In this document: positions 47,728 to 57,578 of the stretch, piece after piece | Position numbering within the stretch: the first letter of the stretch is position 1 | Layout of the letters: each line of letters begins with the position of its first letter | Source: Marivita cryptomonadis | GTDB taxonomy: Bacteria > Pseudomonadota > Alphaproteobacteria > Rhodobacterales > Rhodobacteraceae | Reading direction: 5' to 3' | Assembly: GCF_002115725.1 (NCBI RefSeq) | Contig: NZ_JFKD01000001.1 | Location: forward strand, 62,001 to 126,000 | DNA: 64,000 nt | Translations under genes and position numbers: made by a program | Notes under the pieces: generated by a model | The model's input: the letters and a program-made list of their open reading frames with translations, nothing else | Database searches by the model: none | What the model was told of the DNA's origin: nothing

Positions 47728-49983
47728 ATGTCCAACCCGAAATACACCCGCGAAGAAGCGCTTGCCTTCCACCTTGAGCCGACCCCCGGCAAATGGGAGG
47801 TGCAGGCCACCGTCCCCATGACCACACAGCGCGATCTGTCGCTGGCCTATTCCCCGGGTGTGGCCGTGCCCTGTGAAGACATCGCGAAAGACCCCGGTCT
47901 GGCATATGACTACACCAATAAGGGCAACCTCGTCGCGGTGATTTCGAACGGGACGGCGGTTCTGGGTCTGGGCAATCTTGGCGCGCTTGGATCGAAGCCG
48001 GTGATGGAGGGCAAAGCTGTTCTGTTCAAACGCTTTGCCGACGTGAATTCCATCGACATTGAGCTGGATACCGAAGACCCCGACGAATTCTGCAAAGCGG
48101 TGCGTCTAATGGGGCCAACCTTTGGTGGCATCAACCTTGAGGACATCAAGGCGCCGGAATGCTTCATCATCGAACAGCGCCTCAAGGAAGAGATGGATAT
48201 CCCCGTCTTTCACGACGACCAACACGGGACGGCGGTGATCTGTGCGGCGGGGCTGCTGAACGCGCTGCATATTTCGGGTAAAAAAATCGAAGATGTGAAA
48301 ATCGTCCTGAACGGGGCAGGCGCGGCGGGCATTGCCTGTATCGAACTGCTCAAGCGGATGGGTGCGCGGCATGACAACTGTATCGTCGCGGATACCAAGG
48401 GTGTGATCTACCAAGGCCGTACCGAAGGCATGAACCAGTGGAAATCGGCGCATGCGGTCAAAACTGACGCGCGTTCACTGGAAGAGGCGATGGTCGGCGC
48501 GGATGTGTTCCTTGGGGTGAGCGTGAAGGGTGCGGTCACGCAGGACATGGTTCGGTCGATGGCTGATAACCCGGTTATCTTTGCGATGGCTAATCCCGAT
48601 CCTGAGATCACGCCTGAAGAGGCGCACGAAGTGCGGATGGATGCCATCGTGGCCACTGGGCGCAGCGACTATCCGAACCAGGTGAACAACGTGCTCGGTT
48701 TCCCGTACCTGTTCCGGGGCGCATTGGACATTCATGCGCGGGCGATCAATGACGAAATGAAGATTGCCTGTGCGCAGGCCTTGGCCGATTTGGCGCGCGA
48801 GGATGTACCGGATGAGGTGGCGCTGGCCTATGGCAAAAGCCTGACATTTGGCCGCGATTACATCATTCCCACGCCCTTCGATCCGAGACTGATACACCGC
48901 ATTCCGCCCGCAGTGGCGAAGGCGGGTATGGACACGGGTGCTGCGCGGCGGCCGATCATTGATCTTGTTGCGTATGAGGAATCTCTCAAATCGCGGATGG
49001 ATCCGACGGCAAGCATCTTGCGCGGGATCAATGCACGGGCGCGCAAGGCGCAGGCGCGAATGATTTTTGCCGAAGGCGACGATCCACGCGTGTTGCGTGC
49101 TGCGGTCATGTACCAACGGTCAGGGTTCGGAAAAGCCTTGGTTGTGGGGCGTGAGGCGGATGTGAAGGCCAAGCTGGAAGAGGCCGGATTGGGCGATGCG
49201 GTACGCGAGATTGAAGTGGTGAACGCGGCCAACACGCAGCATCTCAGCCGGTACAAAGATGTGCTGTACGGACGCCTTCAGCGTAAAGGGTATGACCATC
49301 AGGACATTCACCGCCTTGCGGCGCGGGATCGGCATGTCTTTGGCGCGCTGATGTTGCAGCAGGGGCATGGTGATGCGCTTGTCACCGGGGCGACGCGGAA
49401 ATCGGCTCATGTGATGGAGCTGATCAACCACGTGTTCGACGCAGACGCATCGCATGGTGCGGCGGGTGTTACGGCGCTTTTGGTCAAGGGTCGGATTGTG
49501 CTGATGGCGGATACGCTTGTGCATGAATGGCCAGATGAGGAAGACCTTGCCAATATCGCAGAGCGTGCCGCTGAGGTTGCGCGTCTGATCGGGCTTGAGC
49601 CGCGTGTCGCGTTTGTGTCGTTCTCGACCTTTGGCTACCCGGTGTCAGAACGTGCCGAAAAGATGCACATCGCGCCGCGTGTTCTGGACCGACGCGGTGT
49701 GAACTTCGAATACGAAGGAGAAATGACCGTCGATGTGGCGCTGAACCGGAATGCGCAGAAGTTCTATCCGTTCCAGCGTCTGACCGGCCCTGCGAACATT
49801 CTTGTGGTGCCTGCACGCCATTCCGCATCCATTTCGGTTAAGCTGATGCAGGAAATGGCCGGGGCGACGGTGATCGGTCCCATTTTGGCAGGTGTCGACA
49901 AGTCGATCCAGATCTGCTCGACCTCCATGACGGCGGGCGACATTCTGAACATGGCTGTTCTGGCAGCGTGCAAGGGGCGGTAA
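47728..49983 (+). CDS. maeB: NADP-dependent malic enzyme with phosphotransacetylase-like domain
   Basis: A 751-residue two-domain protein. Residues about 1-430 are malic enzyme ([51 protein letters not shown]) decarboxylating malate to pyruvate. Residues about 435-751 are a phosphotransacetylase-like domain ([28 protein letters not shown]) that in this family is regulatory, sensing acetyl-CoA, rather than catalytic. The full length is typical for MaeB. It is divergent from mutS (55 bp) and followed 3 bases later by a ribokinase-like gene. Confidence 0.95.
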   Translation: MSNPKYTREEALAFHLEPTPGKWEVQATVPMTTQRDLSLAYSPGVAVPCEDIAKDPGLAYDYTNKGNLVAVISNGTAVLGLGNLGALGSKPVMEGKAVLFKRFADVNSIDIELDTEDPDEFCKAVRLMGPTFGGINLEDIKAPECFIIEQRLKEEMDIPVFHDDQHGTAVICAAGLLNALHISGKKIEDVKIVLNGAGAAGIACIELLKRMGARHDNCIVADTKGVIYQGRTEGMNQWKSAHAVKTDARSLEEAMVGADVFLGVSVKGAVTQDMVRSMADNPVIFAMANPDPEITPEEAHEVRMDAIVATGRSDYPNQVNNVLGFPYLFRGALDIHARAINDEMKIACAQALADLAREDVPDEVALAYGKSLTFGRDYIIPTPFDPRLIHRIPPAVAKAGMDTGAARRPIIDLVAYEESLKSRMDPTASILRGINARARKAQARMIFAEGDDPRVLRAAVMYQRSGFGKALVVGREADVKAKLEEAGLGDAVREIEVVNAANTQHLSRYKDVLYGRLQRKGYDHQDIHRLAARDRHVFGALMLQQGHGDALVTGATRKSAHVMELINHVFDADASHGAAGVTALLVKGRIVLMADTLVHEWPDEEDLANIAERAAEVARLIGLEPRVAFVSFSTFGYPVSERAEKMHIAPRVLDRRGVNFEYEGEMTVDVALNRNAQKFYPFQRLTGPANILVVPARHSASISVKLMQEMAGATVIGPILAGVDKSIQICSTSMTAGDILNMAVLAACKGR

Positions 49984-49986
49984 ACC

Positions 49987-50862
49987 ATGGCCGTTTTTAA
50001 CCTTGGTTCGATCAATGCGGATCTGTTTTATCAGGTGCCGCATCTGCTTGCGCCCGGTGAAACACTGGCCTCAACGCAACACAGTCGTGGGTTGGGTGGC
50101 AAGGGGGCGAACATGTCGGTCGCCATTGCCCGTGCCGCCGCACGGGCCGTGCATATCGGCGCGGTTGGGGCCGACGGGCGATGGGCGGTCGAGAGATTGT
50201 TGGAATACGGCGTCGATACCCGGAATATTGTGGAACTGGATGTGCCAACTGGCCATGCGGTGATCATGGTCGACGATCACGGCGAAAACGCCATTTTGTT
50301 GTTTCCGGGTGCCAATCGGGCCTTAACAGAGAAACATATTGCCTCAGCGCTTATGGCCGCAACCGAAGCAGACACGTTCGTATTCCAGAACGAAACCTCT
50401 GCCCAGATCGAGGGCGCAACGCTGGCCTCTGCCAAGGGAATGCGGGTGGTCTACGCAGCAGCCCCCTTTGATGCGCAGGCGGTCGAGGCAGTTTTGCCGA
50501 TGTTGGACATCCTTGTGATGAACGCAGTTGAGGCGCAGCAATTGACAGATGCGCTGGGCATGACGTTGGGCGCGCTTCCGGTGCGCGATGTGATTGTGAC
50601 GTTGGGTGGTGAAGGTTGCCGGTGGATCAACACGGATGCCGGTACAGACCAGACGTTTCCAGCCATTCCCGTCACCCCGGTCGACACGACGGGCGCGGGC
50701 GACACCTTTACAGGGTTCTTGGTTGCTGGACTTGATCGCGGATTACCGATGGAGCAGGCAATTTCATTGGGTCAGCAGGCGGGCGCGATCATGGTCACGC
50801 GCCACGGAACGGCCGACGTGATTCCCGATCTGAAAGATATCGAAGACGCCCGGTTTTCTTAA
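49987..50862 (+). CDS. PfkB-family carbohydrate kinase, ribokinase-like
   Basis: A 291-residue sugar kinase. The N-terminal PfkB signature region is [18 protein letters not shown]; the C-terminal signature with catalytic Asp is [12 protein letters not shown]. Closest in appearance to ribokinase (GxGGKGxN and NEtSAQ segments), but the sugar cannot be told from sequence and no transporter or sugar operon is nearby. It lies 3 bases after maeB, so co-transcription is likely. It overlaps the convergent msrA by 4 bases. Confidence 0.88.
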   Translation: MAVFNLGSINADLFYQVPHLLAPGETLASTQHSRGLGGKGANMSVAIARAAARAVHIGAVGADGRWAVERLLEYGVDTRNIVELDVPTGHAVIMVDDHGENAILLFPGANRALTEKHIASALMAATEADTFVFQNETSAQIEGATLASAKGMRVVYAAAPFDAQAVEAVLPMLDILVMNAVEAQQLTDALGMTLGALPVRDVIVTLGGEGCRWINTDAGTDQTFPAIPVTPVDTTGAGDTFTGFLVAGLDRGLPMEQAISLGQQAGAIMVTRHGTADVIPDLKDIEDARFS

Positions 50863-51521
50863 TTGCCGATAAACGGCGCGTCGCTGCCCCAAAGCTGTTC
50901 GATTCGGGCGTCGCGTCCACAGCCTTGGCGGTAGCGTTTGTATGCCTCTTTCTGCGGGATCGCGCCGAACCGTGTCAGCACACGATTGGTGCCTTTGTAG
51001 TAATCTTGATGGTAATCCTCGGCATCGTAGAAGGCTTTTGCGTCTAGGATTGGCGTGACGATCTTGCGGCCCAACGCGGCTTGTGCGCTGGCTTTGGCCT
51101 TTTCCGCAGCGGCACGTTCGGCCGAGTTAGAGACGAATATAGCTGTGGCATAGCTTTGTCCCCGGTCGCAGAATTGGCCACCGGCATCCGTTGGGTCGAT
51201 GGACCTGAAGAACAGATCGTAAAGCTGCGTGCGGTCAACAGTGCCACTGTCATAGGTGATTTTCACCGCTTCAAAATGGCCAGTGCCGCCGCGTGTAACT
51301 TCTTTGTAGGTCGGGTTCGCCACTGTGCCACCGGTGTAGCCAGACACCGCTTCCTTGACGCCGCGCACCCGTTCGAAATCGGCTTCGACGCACCAGAAGC
51401 AGCCGCCGGCGACAACAATCTGGCGAGTCTCACCCGCGCTTGCGTTACTGGTTTGCAGGAACACCCCGGCAAGGATGGCGAGTGTAAGGGCAATCGGGTG
51501 AGTGCGGCGAAGTGGGCGCAT
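50859..51521 (-). CDS. msrA: Peptide methionine-S-sulfoxide reductase MsrA, exported
   Basis: A 220-residue MsrA repairing oxidised methionines. A signal peptide is present at residues 1 to about 28 (basic start, hydrophobic [13 protein letters not shown]-like core, ASA cleavage), indicating a periplasmic enzyme. The active-site motif GGCFWCVE follows at once. A GGAGG ribosome site at 51526-51530 sets the start. The C-terminal cysteine in [10 protein letters not shown] may resolve the disulfide. Confidence 0.94.
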   Translation of the reverse strand: MRPLRRTHPIALTLAILAGVFLQTSNASAGETRQIVVAGGCFWCVEADFERVRGVKEAVSGYTGGTVANPTYKEVTRGGTGHFEAVKITYDSGTVDRTQLYDLFFRSIDPTDAGGQFCDRGQSYATAIFVSNSAERAAAEKAKASAQAALGRKIVTPILDAKAFYDAEDYHQDYYKGTNRVLTRFGAIPQKEAYKRYRQGCGRDARIEQLWGSDAPFIGN

Positions 51522-51681
51522 AGGAACCTCCAAAAATCTGAAATCAAACTGCGATGAAAGGCACGGAGGGTGCAATTTTTGTCTTGGGATCTCACTCGAA
51601 GGTGAAATGGAGTTACCGCTTGCGCGACGGCTCTGACGCGATACCGTCCGGGCAAAATTAACCTATCAAGGGGCTTGGACG

Positions 51682-52413
51682 ATGAAGGTGGCGATGTGGT
51701 CTGGACCCCGCAATCTGTCGACTGCGATGATGTATTCTTTCGCGCAACGCGCCGATTTCGCAGTTTTGGATGAACCTTTCTACGGACCGTATCTTCGATT
51801 GACGGGGTTAGATCATCCAATGCGCAGCGAGGTTCTTGGTGATCGTAGAAAAGATGCCATTGAGGTGGAACAGTCCCTGATGGATCCTGTTCCAGACGGC
51901 AAGCCGCACGCGTATCACAAGCATATGTGCCAACACATGATCGACGGAATCCCCCGTAGCTTCATGGCGGAGTGTGTGAACGTCTTTCTGATTCGTCATC
52001 CGGCGCGTGTGGTTGCGAGCTTTGCCAAAGGCTATCCCGACCTGACGGCGGACGATATCGGCTTTGATGCTCAGGCTGAACTATTTGATCACGTTCGATC
52101 GCTTGGTCAAACGCCTGTCGTGATCGACAGCGCCGACATCCGCGATGATCCTGAAGGCATGCTGCGGGGGTTGTGTGAAACAATTGGGTTGGAGTTCGAT
52201 CCCGCGATGTTGTCATGGCCCGTGGGACCAAAGCCTTATGACGGGGTTTGGGCGCCGCATTGGTACACGTCGCTTCATGCAACAACTGGATTTGCCGGTC
52301 CCGAGGGGCCATTGCCCGACCTGAATGGGCATTTGGCAGAATTGGTAGCGCGGACAATGCCCGCATATCGCGCGTTAGAAACCAAAAAAATTTCGCAAAG
52401 CATGAAACTCTGA
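51682..52413 (+). CDS. Sulfotransferase-like P-loop protein
   Basis: A 243-residue protein with features of P-loop sulfotransferases. The 5'-phosphosulfate loop is MWSGPRNLSTAM at residues 5-16; a likely 3'-phosphate-binding segment is FLIRHPARVVASFAKGY; helices follow. Homologues are annotated as sulfotransferase family and sometimes accompany aminotransferases or HAD enzymes. No substrate can be named, and the neighbours (msrA divergent, a periplasmic protein downstream) give no hint. Confidence 0.75.
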   Translation: MKVAMWSGPRNLSTAMMYSFAQRADFAVLDEPFYGPYLRLTGLDHPMRSEVLGDRRKDAIEVEQSLMDPVPDGKPHAYHKHMCQHMIDGIPRSFMAECVNVFLIRHPARVVASFAKGYPDLTADDIGFDAQAELFDHVRSLGQTPVVIDSADIRDDPEGMLRGLCETIGLEFDPAMLSWPVGPKPYDGVWAPHWYTSLHATTGFAGPEGPLPDLNGHLAELVARTMPAYRALETKKISQSMKL

Positions 52414-52479
52414 ACGGTTGGTGTCCGTGGCTGTTGGTGTCCGCGGGGGTCAAAGCCCGCACCAAACAGGAGACTGACC

Positions 52480-52893
52480 ATGAAATTTGCACTCTCGACC
52501 ACAATTTTCGCACTGTCCGCAACCGCGCTGATGGCGGCTGGCCATTCGTTGGCACCGTCCGTTGACGCGATGGATCAAGATGTGTCCGGCGGCACCGTGA
52601 CCGCGTCCAGTGTTGTCGCCCCGGCCAATGGCTGGCTGGTCGTGCACCGCACCGACGCCGAGATGAAGCCTGGACCGGTTGTGGGTTATGCCGCGCTTAA
52701 GGAAGGCGAGAACATGGATGTTGCCGCGATTCTTCAGGAAGAGGTCGCGTCGGGTGACATGCTCATGTTGATGGTTCACGGCGAAGATGGCGGCATGTCT
52801 ACTGGCGTGTTCGAATACACGCTGGGCGCCAAGGAAGACGGCCCGATCCGGGTAGACGAAAAGCTGGTGATGACGGTCGTTACAGCCAACTGA
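52480..52893 (+). CDS. Small periplasmic protein of unknown function
   Basis: A 137-residue protein with a clear signal peptide (MKFALSTTIFALSATALMAAG, cut near residue 20). The mature part is short, acidic and probably beta-rich, with the pattern NGWLVVHRTD...PGPVVGYAALKEGENMDV, resembling DUF7282-type domains. An AGGAGA ribosome site lies 8 bases upstream. It is followed by a strong hairpin terminator, so it ends its transcription unit. No function can be assigned. Confidence 0.8.
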   Translation: MKFALSTTIFALSATALMAAGHSLAPSVDAMDQDVSGGTVTASSVVAPANGWLVVHRTDAEMKPGPVVGYAALKEGENMDVAAILQEEVASGDMLMLMVHGEDGGMSTGVFEYTLGAKEDGPIRVDEKLVMTVVTAN

Positions 52894-52900
52894 GATACGA

Positions 52901-52929
52901 AAAAGGCCCGCCAGTTTGGCGGGCCTTTT
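52901..52929. terminator. Bidirectional intrinsic terminator
   Basis: AAAAGGCCCGCC (52901-52912) pairs perfectly with GGCGGGCCTTTT (52918-52929) around a 5-nt loop. The U-run on either strand lets it serve both the periplasmic-protein gene (+) and argG (-), which converge here. Confidence 0.92.
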
Positions 52930-52948
52930 AGCTTGAACAGAGATTGTT

Positions 52949-54172
52949 TTACTTCAAACGACGGTTCCGCGCCGCCAGCAATTTCAGCCGCAGCGCGTTA
53001 AGCTGGATGAAGCCTTGCGCGTCTTTCTGGTCGTAGGCGCCCGCGTCTTCCTCAAACGTTACATGCGCTTCGGAATAGAGCGAATGGTCCGACCAGCGGG
53101 CAACCGTGTTGCACGATCCTTTGTAGAGTTTCACGCGAACTGTGCCGGTGACATGCTCTTGGCTCTTGTCGATCAGGGCTTGCAGCATTTCGCGTTCCGG
53201 GCTGAACCAGAAGCCATTGTAGATCAGCTCTGCATACCGCGGCATGATCGAATCTTTCAGGTGGCCCGCGCCGGAATCAAGTGTGATCTGTTCGATCCCA
53301 CGATGCGCCTCGAGCAGAACGGTGCCGCCGGGTGTCTCATAAATGCCGCGCGACTTCATTCCGACAAATCGGTTTTCCACGAGGTCCAGACGGCCCACTC
53401 CGTGTTTGCCACCCAGTTCGTTCAGCTTTGTCAGGATCGTGGCCGGGCTCATCGCCTCGCCATTGATCGCAACGGCATCGCCTTTTTCAAAGGTGATCTC
53501 GACCATTTCTGGCGTGTCCGGTGCATCTTCGGGGTGCACGGTGCGCTGGTAGACGTAATCGGGTGCTTCCTGCGCCGGGTCTTCGAGAACTTTGCCCTCG
53601 GACGAGGTGTGCAGCAGGTTCGCATCAACCGAAAACGGCGCTTCGCCGCGTTTGTCCTTGGCGATCGGGATTTGGTTCTGTTCAGCAAAGGCCAACAGTT
53701 TGGTTCGCGAGGACAAATCCCATTCGCGCCAAGGTGCGATCACCTTGATGTCGGGGTTGAGCGCATAGGCCGCCAGTTCGAAGCGGACCTGGTCGTTGCC
53801 TTTGCCGGTCGCACCGTGGGACACGGCGTCGGCCCCGGTTTCGGCGGCGATTTCGACCAAACGCTTGGAAATCAGCGGACGCGCGATCGAGGTGCCAAGT
53901 AGGTACAGGCCTTCATACAACGCATTGGCGCGGAACATCGGGAACACGAAATCGCGGACAAATTCTTCGCGCACGTCTTCGATGTAGATGTTCTCGGGCT
54001 TGATCCCAAGCATGACCGCCTTTTCGCGAGCCGGTTCCAGTTCTTCGCCCTGGCCTAGGTCAGCGGTGAAGGTCACGACTTCGCAACCATACTCCGTTTG
54101 CAGCCATTTCAGAATGATCGAGGTATCGAGGCCACCGGAATAGGCCAGCACAACTTTTTTGGGCGCAGACAT
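52949..54172 (-). CDS. argG: Argininosuccinate synthase
   Basis: A 407-residue enzyme joining citrulline and aspartate in arginine synthesis. The PP-loop ATP motif [11 protein letters not shown] is at about residues 8-18; [25 protein letters not shown] and the C-terminal synthase region are intact. The start at 54172 gives the standard N-terminus; open frame beyond it is not conserved. Stand-alone gene ended by the terminator at 52901-52929. Confidence 0.97.
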   Translation of the reverse strand: MSAPKKVVLAYSGGLDTSIILKWLQTEYGCEVVTFTADLGQGEELEPAREKAVMLGIKPENIYIEDVREEFVRDFVFPMFRANALYEGLYLLGTSIARPLISKRLVEIAAETGADAVSHGATGKGNDQVRFELAAYALNPDIKVIAPWREWDLSSRTKLLAFAEQNQIPIAKDKRGEAPFSVDANLLHTSSEGKVLEDPAQEAPDYVYQRTVHPEDAPDTPEMVEITFEKGDAVAINGEAMSPATILTKLNELGGKHGVGRLDLVENRFVGMKSRGIYETPGGTVLLEAHRGIEQITLDSGAGHLKDSIMPRYAELIYNGFWFSPEREMLQALIDKSQEHVTGTVRVKLYKGSCNTVARWSDHSLYSEAHVTFEEDAGAYDQKDAQGFIQLNALRLKLLAARNRRLK

Positions 54173-54265
54173 GGGTTTTCCTTTAACGGGTTTGCCGGGG
54201 CGATTACTTGTTTTTATGCGCAGGGGCAAGAAGTGGCCTGAGAACAAGGCAAAGGAGACAGGACA

Positions 54266-55027
54266 GTGGGTGCGATAACAGGTTGGCAGATTTTCAAACA
54301 TTCGTTCAATCTTGTGATGGCCAATCTTGAACAAGCCTTCCGTCTTTCGCTGGTCCTGTACCTCATTCAGAGCGCGTACACCGTCTACAGTTTTCTTAAC
54401 CCGCCGCAGATGATGGATCTCGAAGGCACGCAAGTTCCGATCATGTCTCCGGAAACGATCTTTCCAACGATTGTGCTGGGTCTTCTCGCGGTGATTGCCA
54501 GCCTGTGGATCGCCGTTGCTTGGCACCGATTTGCGCTGACCGGAGAAAGCACTTCTGGCTGGCTGCCGCAGTTTCACGGATCTGCCGTCATGGGATATCT
54601 AGGGCGATCGATCCTGATTGGCGTGCTTGTGGTTCTTGGGGTGATGGTTCTGTCAATTCCAATTGGCATCATCTCAATTGGATTGCCGGGGCTTGCGGGG
54701 ATCATGTCGCTGATTCTGATTGGCGCGGCGGCCTATTTGTTTTTCCGACTTGGCATCATGCTGCCTGCCGCAGCGTTGGGAGAAAAACTGACGCTTGGCG
54801 AAACATGGGACGTCACCAAGGGGCGCAGCAGCATAATTCTGGTGCTTGCGCTGATCGTTGTCGGAGCGAGCGTGATCATCCAGTTGCCGTCATGGTTCAA
54901 CGACAACCCGTCGTCGATCATCAACGTGGTTTATTCGCTTGTCGTCAACTGGTTTGCGACGATCATCGGGATTTCGGTTCTGACCACGCTCTATGGGCAT
55001 TTTGTCGAAAACCGCCCCATTGACTGA
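54266..55027 (+). CDS. Integral membrane protein of unknown function
   Basis: A 253-residue protein with about six transmembrane segments and a short amphipathic N-terminus ([23 protein letters not shown]). No catalytic motif is visible. The pattern of a long N-terminal helix plus paired helices recalls the DUF975/glycerophosphoryl-diesterase membrane-domain-like families, but this is only an impression. Start GTG at 54266 with AAGGAGA just upstream. It lies between divergent argG and ilvA and may be its own unit. Confidence 0.75.
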   Translation: MGAITGWQIFKHSFNLVMANLEQAFRLSLVLYLIQSAYTVYSFLNPPQMMDLEGTQVPIMSPETIFPTIVLGLLAVIASLWIAVAWHRFALTGESTSGWLPQFHGSAVMGYLGRSILIGVLVVLGVMVLSIPIGIISIGLPGLAGIMSLILIGAAAYLFFRLGIMLPAAALGEKLTLGETWDVTKGRSSIILVLALIVVGASVIIQLPSWFNDNPSSIINVVYSLVVNWFATIIGISVLTTLYGHFVENRPID

Positions 55028-55065
55028 CTCCGTGTGCCCATGTGCTATTGCCCCGAGGGGGATGT

Positions 55066-56292
55066 ATGACTGATTTTGCCCAATCCGCGCGTAATGCGAC
55101 CCAAGCCATGCGCGAGGTGTTTCCGCAAACGCCGCTGTTGCGCAATGCGCATCTGTCCGAACAGTATGACGCGGATATTTATCTGAAGCGCGAGGACCTG
55201 TCTCCGGTGCGCAGCTACAAACTGCGCGGCGCGTTCAATGCGATGCGCAAGCGGCCCGAGGCAGAGCTGTTCGTTTGCGCCAGCGCAGGCAATCATGCGC
55301 AGGGCGTGGCCTATATGTGCAAACATTTCGGCAAAACCGGCGTGATTTTCATGCCGGTGACGACGCCACAGCAGAAGATCCAGAAAACTGCGATGTTCGG
55401 GGGAGACAGCATCGAGATCCGCCTTACGGGGGACTATTTCGACGACACTCTGGCCGCCGCGCAGGCGTTTTGCGTCGAAGCGGGTGGGCATTTTCTGTCA
55501 CCGTTTGACGATGATGACGTGATCGAAGGGCAGGCGAGTGTTGCGGTCGAGGTCACTGAGCAATTGGGCAAAATGCCTGATCATATCGTGCTACCGGTCG
55601 GTGGCGGCGGATTGTCAGCGGGGATGCTCAGCTATCTCGGGACGGACTGCCAATACACGTTTGTTGAACCTGCGGGTGGCGCTTGTCTGCGCGCCGCTTT
55701 GGAGGCGGGCAAACCTGTGCGCTTGGATCATGTGAATACCTTTGCTGACGGTGCTGCGGTGGGGCAGATCGGGCAAAAGACCTTTGCGCGTCTGAACGGG
55801 ATCGGCTTGGCGAACACGCTGACGATCAGGGAGGATAGGCTGTGTACGACAATCCTAGAGATGTTGAATGTCGAAGGGATTGTTCTGGAACCTGCAGGCG
55901 CTTTGTCGGTGGATGCGTTGCAAGATCTGGGTCAGTCGATCAGGGGGCGCACGGTTGTTTGTGTGACCACCGGCGGCAATTTCGATTTCGAGCGTCTGCC
56001 AGAAGTCAAAGAGCGGGCGCAGAAATACCTTGGGCTCAAGAAGTACTTTATTCTGCGGCTGCCGCAGCGGCCCGGCGCCCTTAAGGACTTCCTGAATTTT
56101 CTTGGTCCTGAAGACGATATTGCGCGGTTTGAGTATCTCAAGAAGTCGGCGCGCAATTATGGCTCTGTCCTGATCGGGATCGAGACACGCAACGCTGCAA
56201 ACTTTGACAAGCTGTTTGCGCAGTTGAATGCGGCTGGTTTCACCTACCAAGACATCACCGACGACGACCTGCTGTCGCAATTTGTGATCTGA
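55066..56292 (+). CDS. ilvA: Threonine ammonia-lyase (biosynthetic)
   Basis: A 408-residue PLP enzyme making 2-oxobutanoate for isoleucine. The PLP lysine is in SPVRSYKLRGAFNAM, with SAGNHAQGVAY and LPVGGGGLSAG following. The C-terminal ~80 residues form a single ACT-like regulatory domain (YFILRLPQRPGALKDFLNFLG), shorter than the double domain of E. coli IlvA. The ATG at 55066 follows a GAGGGG site. The stop shares one base with the next gene's start. Confidence 0.95.
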   Translation: MTDFAQSARNATQAMREVFPQTPLLRNAHLSEQYDADIYLKREDLSPVRSYKLRGAFNAMRKRPEAELFVCASAGNHAQGVAYMCKHFGKTGVIFMPVTTPQQKIQKTAMFGGDSIEIRLTGDYFDDTLAAAQAFCVEAGGHFLSPFDDDDVIEGQASVAVEVTEQLGKMPDHIVLPVGGGGLSAGMLSYLGTDCQYTFVEPAGGACLRAALEAGKPVRLDHVNTFADGAAVGQIGQKTFARLNGIGLANTLTIREDRLCTTILEMLNVEGIVLEPAGALSVDALQDLGQSIRGRTVVCVTTGGNFDFERLPEVKERAQKYLGLKKYFILRLPQRPGALKDFLNFLGPEDDIARFEYLKKSARNYGSVLIGIETRNAANFDKLFAQLNAAGFTYQDITDDDLLSQFVI

Positions 56293-57104
56293 TGAAGTTC
56301 GACGGCGCAACGGCGATTGTCACCGGCGCCGGGCAGGGCATCGGGGCGGCATTGGCGCGTGCCCTTGCAGCTCGGGGCGTTCGGGTTCTTGTCTCTGATC
56401 TGTCGCAGGATTTGGCGATCCGGATTGCCGATGAGATTGGGGGTGTTCCGCATGACGGAGACCTTTGCGACCCAACCGTGATTGCAGCAATGATCGACTT
56501 GGCCAATGCAAAGTTTGGCAAGGTCGACATGCTGTTTTCCAATGCTGGTTTTGCGCTGGGCGAACCCGATGGGCCGACATCGTGCCCGGATTCGCATTGG
56601 CAGAAAAGCTGGGATTTGCATGTCATGGCGCATTTGCGAGCGTCGCGACTGCTTGTTCCCCAAATGGTTTCGCGTGGGTCCGGTGTTCTGGTCAATGTCG
56701 CCTCTGCAGCAGGCGTGTTGTCCCAAATCGGAGATGCCGCGTATTCCGCCACGAAACATGCAGCGGTCAGCCTTGCGCAGTCATTGGCGATCGAACACGG
56801 GGCCGACGGTGTTCACGTCGCGGTTGTTTGTCCGCTTTATGTGGCCACGCCTTTGTTGGGGTATGATGATCCCGCTACGATACGTGCACCGGGTGTAATC
56901 AGTGCTGAAGACGTCGCTGATTCAACATTGACGGGTGTTGCCGAAGGTCGGTTCATGATCTTTCCCCATCCGGATGCCCAAACCTTTTTCGCGCAGCGCG
57001 CAGCCGACACCGACCGCTGGATGTCGGGGATGACGCGGCTTAGGGCGCGTGTATTGGAGCAGACAGATGGAACTGATCCGGCGGTTATTCACCGATTCAT
57101 CTAG
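56292..57104 (+). CDS. Short-chain dehydrogenase/reductase
   Basis: A 270-residue Rossmann-fold oxidoreductase. The cofactor motif TGAGQGIG is at 11-18, the NAG segment SNAGFALG near 85, catalytic Ser in VNVASAAG and Tyr-Lys in YSATK. An aspartate after the second strand (VSDLS) suggests NAD(H) preference. The substrate is unknown. It is coupled to ilvA by a TGATG overlap and its stop overlaps the convergent Hpt gene by four bases. Confidence 0.9.
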   Translation: MKFDGATAIVTGAGQGIGAALARALAARGVRVLVSDLSQDLAIRIADEIGGVPHDGDLCDPTVIAAMIDLANAKFGKVDMLFSNAGFALGEPDGPTSCPDSHWQKSWDLHVMAHLRASRLLVPQMVSRGSGVLVNVASAAGVLSQIGDAAYSATKHAAVSLAQSLAIEHGADGVHVAVVCPLYVATPLLGYDDPATIRAPGVISAEDVADSTLTGVAEGRFMIFPHPDAQTFFAQRAADTDRWMSGMTRLRARVLEQTDGTDPAVIHRFI

Positions 57105-57433
57105 GACGCAAACCGCTGGGCAAATTCTGTTTCGAACAGTTGGCGGGATTGCGCATAGATTTGTTTCATGGACTGGACATCCATATCGCAATCGCCGTTG
57201 GTGACCGAAATTTCCGCTGCGCTGCATGTTTCTGCGAGGTTGGCAAATCCGAGATTGAGTGCCGAGCCTTTCAGGAAGTGCATCAACTCCTGCATCTGGT
57301 GTGCATCATTCCGCGCCGAAGGCAGCCGTGACAGCGTGTCTTCAACTTCCATCAAGAACAGTTCTGCCACTTCAGAAAAGTCTTCGGGGCCGATTTCATC
57401 GCGCAGTTCGGCAACGCGTGTCCAGTCAATCAT
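57101..57433 (-). CDS. Histidine phosphotransfer (Hpt) domain protein
   Basis: A stand-alone 110-residue Hpt domain. The phosphorylatable histidine is His52 in MHFLKGSALNLGFANLAETC, the classic HxLKGxA motif; the rest is a four-helix bundle. It probably relays phosphate between a histidine kinase and a response regulator. A divergent response regulator/phosphatase gene starts 145 bases away and is the natural candidate partner. No kinase is present in the window. Confidence 0.88.
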   Translation of the reverse strand: MIDWTRVAELRDEIGPEDFSEVAELFLMEVEDTLSRLPSARNDAHQMQELMHFLKGSALNLGFANLAETCSAAEISVTNGDCDMDVQSMKQIYAQSRQLFETEFAQRFAS

Positions 57434-57578
57434 GGGAACCTCCATCACTGGTTTGGCGTAGCAAGCAAAGATGAAGAAACTGCAACAGTGGGCAGACGAC
57501 ACGAAACTGGTGGGGTTTCATACCATCTTAACACTTGGCGCCTAACAGAAGCACGGGGGCCGGCGTTTGGGTTGGTGA